Below, piece by piece: positions 1 to 7,053 of a stretch of DNA of 7,147 nt. Each line of letters opens with the position of its first letter. The first letter of the stretch is position 1. This DNA comes from an uncultured Bacilli bacterium. GTDB lineage: Bacteria > Bacillota_I > Bacilli_A > ML615J-28 > CAG-313. The stretch lies in the NCBI GenBank assembly GCA_904502205.1, contig CAJGDR010000049.1, positions 1-7,147 of the forward strand, given 5' to 3'. A model generated the notes under the pieces. That model saw only the letters and a list, made by a program, of their open reading frames with translations, was not told the DNA's origin and did no database searches. A program made the position numbers and the translations under genes.

Positions 1-557
1 AACACAAAATGAATATCATAATCATAAATATATTCTATAGTATATTCCGTGTAATTATCTGTTATCATTTCTTTTCCATTAAAATTTAAATTATTAATTG
101 TTAATACATATGACAACGAAACACTTTTAATATCAGCTATTTCATTACAATATACAGCAAAAATAGCTTCTTCTTGTTCATTTTTTTGAATTCCAATGCT
201 TACTATTGATATTTCAACTCTATCTTTAGTTTTAATTTCGCAAACTAATTGAACATCAGTTGTTTGATATTTATCTTTAAATAATTGTACAACATCAACA
301 GTGTTATTATTTGCATTATTTTTTTCTTCTTGAAAATATTTGTAATGAGCTACAGCCCATGTAGTTATAGAAGTTAATAGTACTAATAATAAACAACAAA
401 TTGTTGAAATTGTATAAAAAGGTTTTTTCTTAAATGTAAAAGTATTATTTTCTTTAACTTGAATATTTAATTCTTGTTTTAGTAATTCTTTATCAAGGGT
501 TGGTTTAAATTGTTCATTAAATTCTTTTTTAAATTCTTTTTCAAATCTAGTTTTCAT
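1..557 (-). CDS. Putative membrane anti-sigma factor, partial (C-terminus beyond window)
   Basis: An open frame begins at ATG 557-555 and runs off the left edge, giving 185 residues without a stop. Seen: a charged N-terminal segment (about residues 1-46) starting MKTRFEKEFKKEFNEQF, one hydrophobic membrane segment (about 48-70) preceded by FKKKP, then an outside part with no recognised domain. Lysines before the membrane segment suggest the N-terminus is in the cytosol. The start overlaps the end of the ECF sigma gene by 11 bp and has a strong ribosome site inside that gene, so translation is probably coupled. ECF sigma genes are very often followed by their membrane anti-sigma factor, which holds the sigma at the membrane until a signal arrives; that role is inferred from position and topology. 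The cytosolic part is shorter than a typical zinc anti-sigma domain and lacks an HxxxCxxC motif. I recognise no family. It could instead be a sigma-regulated membrane protein of other function. Confidence 0.72.
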   Translation of the reverse strand, partial: MKTRFEKEFKKEFNEQFKPTLDKELLKQELNIQVKENNTFTFKKKPFYTISTICCLLLVLLTSITTWAVAHYKYFQEEKNNANNNTVDVVQLFKDKYQTTDVQLVCEIKTKDRVEISIVSIGIQKNEQEEAIFAVYCNEIADIKSVSLSYVLTINNLNFNGKEMITDNYTEYTIEYIYDYDIHFV

Positions 558-1065
558 AATCTAACCACTCCTTTCTAGATTTATCTTTAGCATTTGCATA
601 TGTCTTCTTACAAACATCTGTTGTAATATTTAAGCTATCTGCAATTTCTTTGTGTGTAAAATTGAATATAGCTTTAAGAATTAAAATATCTCTTTCTTGA
701 TGATTAAGAGTTCTAATACTATATTCCATTCTTTCTGTAAATATGTTTTGATCAATAAGATTGTCAATTAGTTCATTATCATAGATTATTTCTTTTTTGT
801 GTTTCATAAAATCAATTATATGATTACGGGTAATTTTTACTAACCATGTTTTGAATGAAGACATATACGGGTTAAAGTCTTCAATGTTAGCATATATTTT
901 CATAAATACTTCTTGTACTAAATCTTCAGCATCTCTTCTGTTACCGGTCATTGTACAACCAAAATATAGAACTAATTTACTATATTTACTGTAAAGTAGT
1001 TCAAACGTTTCGTCGGTTCGTTGTAAAATTTCTTCTTTTAATTTTATATCTCTTTTATTAGCCAT
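547..1065 (-). CDS. ECF-family RNA polymerase sigma factor
   Basis: This 172-residue protein has the two-domain layout and the length of extracytoplasmic-function sigma factors. Region 2 spans about residues 20-92, including DAEDLVQEVFMKIY (45-58, the core-polymerase contact area) and FKTWLVKITRNHIIDFMKHK (71-90, -10 recognition). A linker rich in I, D and N follows, then region 4 at about 115-168 with the helix-turn-helix stretch HKEIADSLNITTDVCKKTYA (138-157), which would read the -35 element. It would direct RNA polymerase to a small regulon when released from its partner. ATG 1065 is preceded by TAGGAG 9 bases upstream, inside a 16-bp gap after the phosphodiesterase stop. The stop overlaps the putative anti-sigma gene. 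The target promoters and the inducing signal cannot be read from the sequence. The subgroup of ECF is not assigned. Confidence 0.93.
   Translation of the reverse strand: MANKRDIKLKEEILQRTDETFELLYSKYSKLVLYFGCTMTGNRRDAEDLVQEVFMKIYANIEDFNPYMSSFKTWLVKITRNHIIDFMKHKKEIIYDNELIDNLIDQNIFTERMEYSIRTLNHQERDILILKAIFNFTHKEIADSLNITTDVCKKTYANAKDKSRKEWLDYEN
568..574 (-). promoter_or_regulatory. Ribosome binding site of the putative anti-sigma gene
   Basis: On the minus strand, AAAGGAG lies 10 bases before ATG 557-555. It sits inside the last codons of the sigma gene. It decides the start of the downstream gene and supports coupled translation across the 11-bp overlap, an arrangement expected to keep the two proteins in fixed ratio. 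Confidence 0.75.
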
Positions 1066-1081
1066 TTTATTTTTCTCCTAA

Positions 1082-1570
1082 TCACTTTTTCTTTTTGGGA
1101 AGCTCGGGTAAATCATCAACACTTCTAAACTCCCATTTTATATCGTTTTTGCTTGTTCCTTCAATAACTAAATAAGTACCACTTGATCCATCTCTTGGTT
1201 GTGTTGGTGACCCAGGATTGAAACAATGACAATCCTGTATATAATCATATTTATGGACATGGGTATGTCCATAAAGTAATATATCACACCTTACAGTTCT
1301 AATTAACTTGGGAAAATGTTCAATACCCATTTCACCGTGAGTGATATATACCAACCCTAGAGGAGTTGCCATTTCGAAGTGTTTAGGAAGATCAATAAAT
1401 AAATCACAATTCCCTTTAACCGAAGAAAAAGGAAAAAGCTGATCTCCATGCAACATGCTATCTCCACAGTGGAAAAATAAATGAGTATCTGCTTCTTCCT
1501 TCATAAGTATTCTCTTTAAAATTCCCCTGCTTTTATGTGAGTCACTAACAACTAACATTTTAACATACAT
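1082..1570 (-). CDS. YfcE/YsnB-type metallophosphoesterase
   Basis: This 162-residue protein is a small calcineurin-like phosphoesterase of the YfcE/MJ0936/YsnB family, which hydrolyses phosphodiesters using two metal ions in the cytosol. The metal and catalytic motifs are all present in order: DSH (D10, H12), CGD (D37), GNCD (N54), THGE (H78) and GHTH (H102, H104). The family's closing motif NPGSPTQPRDG (118-128) is also intact. Length is usual apart from a short tail ending in PKKKK. The physiological substrate of this family is generally unknown. ATG 1570 has AAGGGG 6 bases upstream. An internal ATG at 1558 would start the protein directly at MLVVSDSH, as many homologues do, and cannot be excluded. 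The gene lies 18 bp after the DUF1846 gene and 16 bp before the sigma gene, so it is very likely co-transcribed with both. It ends on TGA, which shows that TGA is a stop here. Confidence 0.92.
   Translation of the reverse strand: MYVKMLVVSDSHKSRGILKRILMKEEADTHLFFHCGDSMLHGDQLFPFSSVKGNCDLFIDLPKHFEMATPLGLVYITHGEMGIEHFPKLIRTVRCDILLYGHTHVHKYDYIQDCHCFNPGSPTQPRDGSSGTYLVIEGTSKNDIKWEFRSVDDLPELPKKKK
1137..1164 (-). promoter_or_regulatory. Possible internal promoter before the ECF sigma gene
   Basis: Inside the 3' end of the phosphodiesterase gene, the minus strand reads TTGAAG (1164-1159), 16 bases, TATAAA (1142-1137). A start near 1130 would give a leader of about 65 bases before the sigma ATG. It looks like a vegetative-type promoter, not a classical ECF one. 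In DNA this rich in A and T such matches occur by chance, so this is only a candidate. Confidence 0.25.
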
Positions 1571-1588
1571 ATCCTACCCCTTAATTTT

Positions 1589-3070
1589 TTAAATATTATT
1601 TAATAATTTTGTATCCTGGAAAGTCCCCATTGTTACATCAATCTTTAATTTCTTTAAGACCTCTAAGTCATCATTATTGATCATAACACTTGAATGAAGT
1701 TGTGCACCAGCTAACTTATGTAATTGTTTTAAAGCACAAGCAGCCATTGATGATGTAGTTGCAGAAATTGATAGTGCAATCAAAACATCATTTAGGTGCA
1801 ATCTTGATGTTTTTCTTGATAAGTGATTAGTTTTTAAGTTTTGAATTGGTTCTAATACATTATAAGACAGCAACAACATATCCTTTGGAATTTTCGCATA
1901 ATATTTTAAAGCATTAATTACAGCAGCAGCTGATGATGTAAATAGTTCAGACTTTTTACCACTAATAATTTTGCCATTAGAAAGTTCAATTGAAACACAA
2001 GGACAATTGCATTTTTCTGTTTTTATTAGCGCAGCTTTAACCGCTTTACGATCATCCACTGAAATATTAAGTGAACGCATAATACGTAAAATTTTGTCGA
2101 CACTTTCTTGAGAAAATTTACCATTTTTATTTAGACAACAAGCATCTAAATATCGGCGAATAATCTCTTGTTTACTAGCTTGGATTGCAGCATCATCATT
2201 GATTATTGCATTTCCTGCCATATTTACTCCCATGTCAGTAGGTGATGAATATGGACTTTCACCGTAAATACGTTCAAATATTTTGTTTAAAACTGGAAAC
2301 ACATCTAAATCACGATTATAGTTAACTGCAGAAATACCATATTTATCTAAATGATAATAGTCTAGCATATTAACATCATTTAGATCAGATGTCGCAGCTT
2401 CATAAGCTAAATTAACTGGATGCTTTAATGGTAAATTCCAAACAGGAAAAGTTTCATATTTTGCATAACCAGCTTTTATCCCTTTTAAGCTATCATGATA
2501 AAGTTGTGATAAACAAGTAGCCATTTTACCACTACCAGGTCCAGGTCCTGTTACTACAATGATTGGATGTGTAGTTTCAACATACTCGTTTTTACCAAAG
2601 CCTTTTTCACTTAGTACATGATCTGTATTATGTGGATAGCCATCAATTGGATAATGTAAATAAGCGTTAATTCCTAAATTCTTTAATTTTTGGTAAAAAA
2701 TTGTTGCAAGTGGTTGATTAGCATACTTTGTAATAACAACACTTTTACAAACAATTTTGTGATTTTCAAATTCATCAATTAATCTTAATACATCATCTTC
2801 GTATGTTAAACCAATATCATTACGAGTTTTACCAGTTTGAATATCATCAGCACTAATATTGATAATTACTTCTACTTTTTTCTTAATTGAAGCCAAAGCT
2901 TTTACTTTAGAATCAATTTCAAATCCAGGAAGTACACGTGATGCATGATAATCATCAAATATTTTTCCGCCGAACTCGATATATAATTTATCATCAAATT
3001 GACTTACTCTTTCTAGAATTTTGTCACTTTGAAGTTTTATGTATTTTTTATTATCAAAAGCTTTCTTCAT
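1589..3070 (-). CDS. UPF0371/DUF1846 family protein
   Basis: A 493-residue soluble protein of the conserved UPF0371 (DUF1846) family, whose members have about this length and no settled function. I recognise it from MKKAFDNKKYIKLQSDKI at the start, the glycine-rich TGPGPGSGKMAT (174-185), SSAAAVINALKYYAKIPKD (379-397) and ALSISATT (432-439). The glycine-rich loop resembles a nucleotide-binding P-loop, but methionine stands where serine or threonine is usual and the spacing is not canonical, so ATP or GTP binding is not shown. A cysteine cluster CNCPC lies at 354-358. No signal peptide or membrane segment is seen. The start chosen is ATG 3070: GAGAGG ends 9 bases before it. The frame extends to a TTG at 3076, but that sits too close to this ribosome site. 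A strong promoter lies just upstream, and the gene heads the unit containing the phosphodiesterase and the sigma pair. Confidence 0.92.
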   Translation of the reverse strand: MKKAFDNKKYIKLQSDKILERVSQFDDKLYIEFGGKIFDDYHASRVLPGFEIDSKVKALASIKKKVEVIINISADDIQTGKTRNDIGLTYEDDVLRLIDEFENHKIVCKSVVITKYANQPLATIFYQKLKNLGINAYLHYPIDGYPHNTDHVLSEKGFGKNEYVETTHPIIVVTGPGPGSGKMATCLSQLYHDSLKGIKAGYAKYETFPVWNLPLKHPVNLAYEAATSDLNDVNMLDYYHLDKYGISAVNYNRDLDVFPVLNKIFERIYGESPYSSPTDMGVNMAGNAIINDDAAIQASKQEIIRRYLDACCLNKNGKFSQESVDKILRIMRSLNISVDDRKAVKAALIKTEKCNCPCVSIELSNGKIISGKKSELFTSSAAAVINALKYYAKIPKDMLLLSYNVLEPIQNLKTNHLSRKTSRLHLNDVLIALSISATTSSMAACALKQLHKLAGAQLHSSVMINNDDLEVLKKLKIDVTMGTFQDTKLLNNI

Positions 3071-3093
3071 AATCAAAAACCTCTCACTCCAAA

Positions 3094-3122
3094 ATTATAC
3101 AATTTTAAATCATTTTTTGCAA
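3094..3122 (-). promoter_or_regulatory. Sigma-A-type promoter of the DUF1846-sigma unit
   Basis: The minus strand reads TTGCAA (3122-3117), a 17-base spacer, then a perfect TATAAT (3099-3094). Transcription would begin near 3087, leaving a leader of only about 17 bases that still holds the GAGAGG ribosome site (3085-3080). It lies directly after the terminator of the ABC gene, so it starts an independent unit. No operator-like palindrome was seen around it. Confidence 0.82.
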
Positions 3123-3141
3123 GAAATTTGCTAATTTACAC

Positions 3142-3170
3142 AAAAAGAAAAAGTGCCGTTTTGGCACTTT
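3142..3170 (-). terminator. Intrinsic terminator of the MATE-ABC unit
   Basis: On the minus strand AAAGTGCC (3170-3163) pairs perfectly with GGCACTTT (3157-3150) across the 5-base loop AAAAC, followed by the T-rich tail TTCTTTTT. The last two bases of the ABC gene's TAA stop (3171-3169) form the base of the stem. The 8-bp stem holds five G or C bases in its core, unusual in this AT-rich DNA. Confidence 0.9.
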
Positions 3171-5544
3171 ATTCACTTCTTAATGCAATTACAGGATCTT
3201 TCTTCGCCGCAATACGACTTGGAATTAAACCAGCAATTAAAGTTAAGCAAGTACTAATGATAATTAAAGCAATTCCACCTGCAACTGGAAGTTTACCCAT
3301 GTTTGGAATTTCAGTAAAATACTTGATTATTGTGTTAATAGGTATTAACAATAAAAGCGAAATTCCAATTCCAAGAGCTCCAGCTGTGAAACCAATAATT
3401 AATGTTTCAGCATTAAATACACGTGAAATATCTTTTTTACTTGCACCAATACTTCTTAAAATACCAATTTCTTTAGTTCTTTCAAGAACAGAAATATAAG
3501 TAATAACCCCAATCATAATTGATGAAACAATTAATGATACAGATACAAATGCTATTAAAACATAACTTACTGTATTTACAATTTCATTAACTGATTGAAT
3601 CATGAAAGCAACATCATCAGTATATTTAATTTGTTTTTCAACTGGCACTGTTGCATTATATTCTTTAATAATTTCAATTATTCTTTCTTTTGCTTCGAAA
3701 GATTTTGGATAAATATTAATTGAATCTGGATTTGTTTTATCAGCATAACCTAAAGATTCAAGTCTAGATTTATATTCTTCTTCAACATTACCTTCAAATG
3801 GTAAGCCAGTTAACATATCTACTGTTTTATTTGCAAGTTGTGCTTTTATAACTTCAGATGCTTGGTTGATTTCCATTACTTTTTCTACAAGATCATCAGT
3901 ATATCCGATACCACCAAACATTGAACTCATACCACTATTAGCACTAGCTTTTACAATACCAACTATTTCAAGTTCAAAACCTGATTTAGCAATTACATCT
4001 AAGACTTTATCTTGAGTACTGTTATTTACAATACGGTCACCATCTAATTCATAATAAGCACTATCAGCTACTGCTTTATATTTTAAACCTATTAATTGTT
4101 GATGTGAATATTCTGTTTTTAAAGGTGTTCCATTTGGATTAATTGATGAGTATAAATCTGTTTCTGAAATAATACCTAACATGTATAATGAAAGGTCAGT
4201 TAAGTTACCATCTTGGTCTAAAATTAACAATAATTCATTATATTCATTTGGAAATTCACCAAGAACTAATTCATATTGATTTTCTAGTAATTCTTGGTTA
4301 TCAATTAAATGTTGCCATCCACCAAGCATACTAGTCATTGGATTATTAGAAGGATATAAACGATTAGTTTTACTGTTATCGTTATAAATATTAATATCAG
4401 CATTATAGTTGTAACGGATATCTGTTACTAAATCTTTCATTTCTTCGTTAGAATCTAAAAACTCTTTGAATGAAACAATGTCATTTTTTTCCATAGTTTC
4501 ACCCATAATCTTCATAACATCACTAAAAATAGTATTAATATGAACAATATTAGGATCTTTTTTAACTTCTTCTTCACCACGTAACATTAATTTTTCCATT
4601 AATGCAGTTGTATCCATAGTTTCTTGTTCAATACGAAGTGGATATTGAGATAAGGCATCTTCTTGGATACGGTCTATATAACTTTGGAATCCATGAGACA
4701 TTGACATGATTAACGCAATACCAATAATACCAATAGAACCCGCAAGAGCAACTAACAAAGTTCTTGTTTTCTTTGTTAAAAGATTTCTAAAACTTAATTT
4801 TAAAGCTGTAAAGAATGACATTGAAGTCTTCTTATTATTTAATGGTTTTTCTTCAACATGTAATTCTTCAACAGGCATAGAGTCATCAATTAAGCGTCCA
4901 TCTTTAATTTTAATAATTCTTGTTGAATATTCTTCAGCTAATTCTGGGTTATGTGTAACCATAACTACTAGTTTTTCTTTTGCAATTTCTTTTAAAAGAT
5001 CCATAATTTGGATACTTGTACCACTATCTAATGCTCCTGTTGGTTCATCAGCTAGTAAAATATCTGGATTATTAACAAGTGCACGAGCAATAGCAACTCT
5101 TTGCATTTGACCACCTGATAATTGATTAGGTAAAGAATAAATTTTATCATCTAATCCAACTCGTGATAACACATTAAGAACTTTCTCTTTTCTTTCTGCC
5201 TCACTAATACCAGATAATGTTAATGCAAGTTCAACATTTTCATAAACATTTAAATGCATTATTAAATTATATGTTTGGAATACAAATCCAATTGTATGGT
5301 TACGATAAATATCCCAATCACGATCTTTATATTCTTTTGTACTTTTACCGTTAATTACTAAATCGCCATTTGTATAACGATCTAATCCCCCAATAATGTT
5401 TAACAAAGTTGTTTTTCCACATCCTGATGGACCTAAAATTGAAACAAATTCGTTATGACGAAATTTCAAGCTTAAATCATCAAGAGCAACTGTTACATTA
5501 TCACCAACGATATATTCCTTTCTTATATTATATAGTTCTAACAT
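3169..5544 (-). CDS. MacB-like ABC transporter, ATPase fused to FtsX-type permease
   Basis: This 791-residue chain joins an ABC ATPase to a permease. ATPase (about 1-225): Walker A GPSGCGKT (38-45), Q-loop Q90, signature LSGGQ (142-146), Walker B ILLADEP (162-168) and H-loop H198 are intact. It belongs to the LolD/MacB/FtsE-like class. Permease: membrane segments near 262-281, 658-684, 713-737 and 754-774, with about 370 residues outside between the first two. The FtsX motif region ERTKEIGILRSIGASKKD (688-705) follows segment 2. This is the MacB topology; such proteins work as homodimers that use ATP to move the outside domains, typically exporting or extracting antibiotics, peptides or lipids at the membrane surface. 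The substrate is not visible. ATG 5544 has AAGGTG 5 bases upstream. The gene follows the MATE gene by 17 bp and ends in a terminator. In a cell without an outer membrane it would not have a TolC-type partner. Confidence 0.92.
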   Translation of the reverse strand: MLELYNIRKEYIVGDNVTVALDDLSLKFRHNEFVSILGPSGCGKTTLLNIIGGLDRYTNGDLVINGKSTKEYKDRDWDIYRNHTIGFVFQTYNLIMHLNVYENVELALTLSGISEAERKEKVLNVLSRVGLDDKIYSLPNQLSGGQMQRVAIARALVNNPDILLADEPTGALDSGTSIQIMDLLKEIAKEKLVVMVTHNPELAEEYSTRIIKIKDGRLIDDSMPVEELHVEEKPLNNKKTSMSFFTALKLSFRNLLTKKTRTLLVALAGSIGIIGIALIMSMSHGFQSYIDRIQEDALSQYPLRIEQETMDTTALMEKLMLRGEEEVKKDPNIVHINTIFSDVMKIMGETMEKNDIVSFKEFLDSNEEMKDLVTDIRYNYNADINIYNDNSKTNRLYPSNNPMTSMLGGWQHLIDNQELLENQYELVLGEFPNEYNELLLILDQDGNLTDLSLYMLGIISETDLYSSINPNGTPLKTEYSHQQLIGLKYKAVADSAYYELDGDRIVNNSTQDKVLDVIAKSGFELEIVGIVKASANSGMSSMFGGIGYTDDLVEKVMEINQASEVIKAQLANKTVDMLTGLPFEGNVEEEYKSRLESLGYADKTNPDSINIYPKSFEAKERIIEIIKEYNATVPVEKQIKYTDDVAFMIQSVNEIVNTVSYVLIAFVSVSLIVSSIMIGVITYISVLERTKEIGILRSIGASKKDISRVFNAETLIIGFTAGALGIGISLLLLIPINTIIKYFTEIPNMGKLPVAGGIALIIISTCLTLIAGLIPSRIAAKKDPVIALRSE

Positions 5545-5561
5545 TATATCACCTTACCTTA

Positions 5562-6953
5562 TTATATTATTGTTTTCAACCAAATTTTAGTTTTAATAAT
5601 TATTATAGCTAAAGGTACTTTAATACCATCTGATAAGCTTACAATCAAATAAATTGGTACTATTCCTAAATTAGTAAAACTAACTAAAATAAATGCTAGT
5701 GGTAATCTTACTGTCCATGAGAATACACTATCAAATAAGAATGTCAAAAATGTCTTACCACCAGTACGAATAGTAAAATATGAACTAGTATTAAAAGTAT
5801 TAATTGGCATCGCAATAGACGCAATTAAAATAAATGTAAATGCTAAGTCTTTAATATTATCTGTTGTTTTATAAATATTTGGTATTAATAAACCACTAGA
5901 AATCATTAAAAGACTTGTAACGATACTTGTAAAAAGTGAAAATGCAATTAATTTAACGCCAGTATCATACGCTTCATCATATTGTTTTGCTCCTAAAAGT
6001 TGTCCAACAATAATTGCAATCGCATTACCAAGCGCAAGTCCTAACGTCATAAATAAATTACTAACATTATTACAAATATTCATAGCTCCAACAATATCTA
6101 AACCTCGTTTAGAATAGCATTGGAAGATTAAAGTAATACACATCGACCACATTACTTCATTTAAACATAATAATAATGTACGTGGAATGTATCTTTTAAT
6201 ATCTTTAAAATTTAAATATTTTTTAAAATATACTTTTTTGATAAATGGATAAGTTTCTCTTTTAATATGAATATAAACTACAACAATTGCTAATTCTACA
6301 AATCTTGAAATTACAGTTGCAATAGCAGCACCTTCAACACCAAGTTGTGGAAAACCTAGTTTACCAAATATCAATAAATAGTTAAAAACTAAGTTAACAA
6401 TAATTGCAAAAACACCAGCCAACATTGGTACTAATGTTTGTTTAGCTTCTCTTAAAGATGTTGAATATATTTCTTTAATCGCAAAAGGCACTAAACCAAC
6501 CAACATTATTTTTAAATAATTTGATGCATAGCCTTGAACTAAAATAGGATTAGTTGAATCATCACTATTAGAATTAATAAATGTTGAAATTAAATCATCA
6601 CCAAAAAAGATAAAAATCGAAAGTCCAACGATTAATGTCAGTAAAATCATTAACCATTTAAATTGAAATGTCTTTTTTATACCTTTTATATCTTTCGATC
6701 CATGATATTGAGACGCAAAAATTGAAACACCAGAGATCGTTCCAAATACTGCTAAATTGAATACCATCATTATTTGATTACTTATTGCAACGCCTGACAT
6801 TTGTTCAGTACCTAAAACACCAATCATGATATTATCAAGTAATGATACAAATTGAGTTAATAGTTGTTGTAAAGCAATCGGTATAACAATTACTAACACC
6901 ATTTTATAAAATTCTTTTGTTCCAATAACTTTATTTAAATACTTTCTAATCAT
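5562..6953 (-). CDS. MATE-family multidrug efflux transporter
   Basis: This 463-residue, strongly hydrophobic protein has the length and the two-repeat, about 12-helix pattern of MATE (NorM/DinF-like) transporters, which expel cationic drugs or metabolites through the membrane using a sodium or proton gradient. Visible family features are VSLLDNIMIG (36-45), SQYHGSKD (81-88), the repeat-1 stretch NLVFNYLLIFGKLG (187-200) with GVEGAAIATVISR (205-217), and the matching repeat-2 stretch LGNAIAIIVGQLLGA (308-322). A charged cytosolic linker (about 231-255) separates the halves. The chain looks complete. The substrate and the coupling ion cannot be told. ATG 6953 has only a weak ribosome site (AAAGG about 13 bases upstream), so initiation may be modest. 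It is the first gene of a unit with the ABC transporter 17 bp downstream and is separated from hpt by a terminator. Confidence 0.93.
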   Translation of the reverse strand: MIRKYLNKVIGTKEFYKMVLVIVIPIALQQLLTQFVSLLDNIMIGVLGTEQMSGVAISNQIMMVFNLAVFGTISGVSIFASQYHGSKDIKGIKKTFQFKWLMILLTLIVGLSIFIFFGDDLISTFINSNSDDSTNPILVQGYASNYLKIMLVGLVPFAIKEIYSTSLREAKQTLVPMLAGVFAIIVNLVFNYLLIFGKLGFPQLGVEGAAIATVISRFVELAIVVVYIHIKRETYPFIKKVYFKKYLNFKDIKRYIPRTLLLCLNEVMWSMCITLIFQCYSKRGLDIVGAMNICNNVSNLFMTLGLALGNAIAIIVGQLLGAKQYDEAYDTGVKLIAFSLFTSIVTSLLMISSGLLIPNIYKTTDNIKDLAFTFILIASIAMPINTFNTSSYFTIRTGGKTFLTFLFDSVFSWTVRLPLAFILVSFTNLGIVPIYLIVSLSDGIKVPLAIIIIKTKIWLKTII

Positions 6954-7003
6954 TTTACCACACCAACCTTTTTTTAAAATGAAATAAATGTGATTTTTTA
7001 CTG

Positions 7004-7033
7004 AATATAAAAAATGATATTTGCAAAAAACAA
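7004..7033 (-). promoter_or_regulatory. Possible promoter of the MATE-ABC unit
   Basis: The minus strand reads TTGTTT (7033-7028), 18 bases, TATATT (7009-7004), giving a start near 6997 and a leader of about 44 bases. The elements are imperfect and lie within the hpt terminator hairpin. It is the best match in the 100-bp gap between hpt and the MATE gene, but chance matches are common in AT-rich DNA. Confidence 0.35.
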
Positions 7034-7043
7034 AATATCATTT
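7004..7043 (-). terminator. Probable intrinsic terminator of hpt
   Basis: An 11-bp perfect inverted repeat, AAATGATATTT (7012-7022) and AAATATCATTT (7033-7043), encloses a 10-base loop 10 bases after the hpt stop. On the minus strand it is followed by TTTTTTATATT. The stem is almost all A-T, so it is weaker than the 3142-3170 terminator; some read-through into the MATE gene is possible. Confidence 0.65.
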
Positions 7044-7053
7044 CTTTTACTTA

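Noticed and set aside
3071..3076. TTG at 3076 as start of the DUF1846 gene
   Set aside because: It adds only two residues. The GAGAGG ribosome site is 3 bases from it, while ATG 3070 has the normal 9-base spacing.
3029..3499. Open plus-strand frame of 156 codons
   Set aside because: It lies opposite the ABC gene's 3' end, the terminator and the DUF1846 promoter. Its protein is low-complexity and hydrophobic with no family resemblance, as expected from antisense reading of AT-rich coding DNA.
4706..5110. Open plus-strand frame of 134 codons
   Set aside because: It is fully antisense to the conserved ATPase and first membrane region of the ABC transporter, with no recognisable domain.
5409..5612. 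Open plus-strand frame of 67 codons
   Set aside because: It is antisense to the ABC start and the MATE end. The tyrosine- and leucine-rich product reflects AT-rich composition.
7012..7043. The 11-bp inverted repeat as an operator or mobile-element end
   Set aside because: Its position 10 bases after the hpt stop with a T-rich tail fits a terminator. No transposase or second copy is present in the window.
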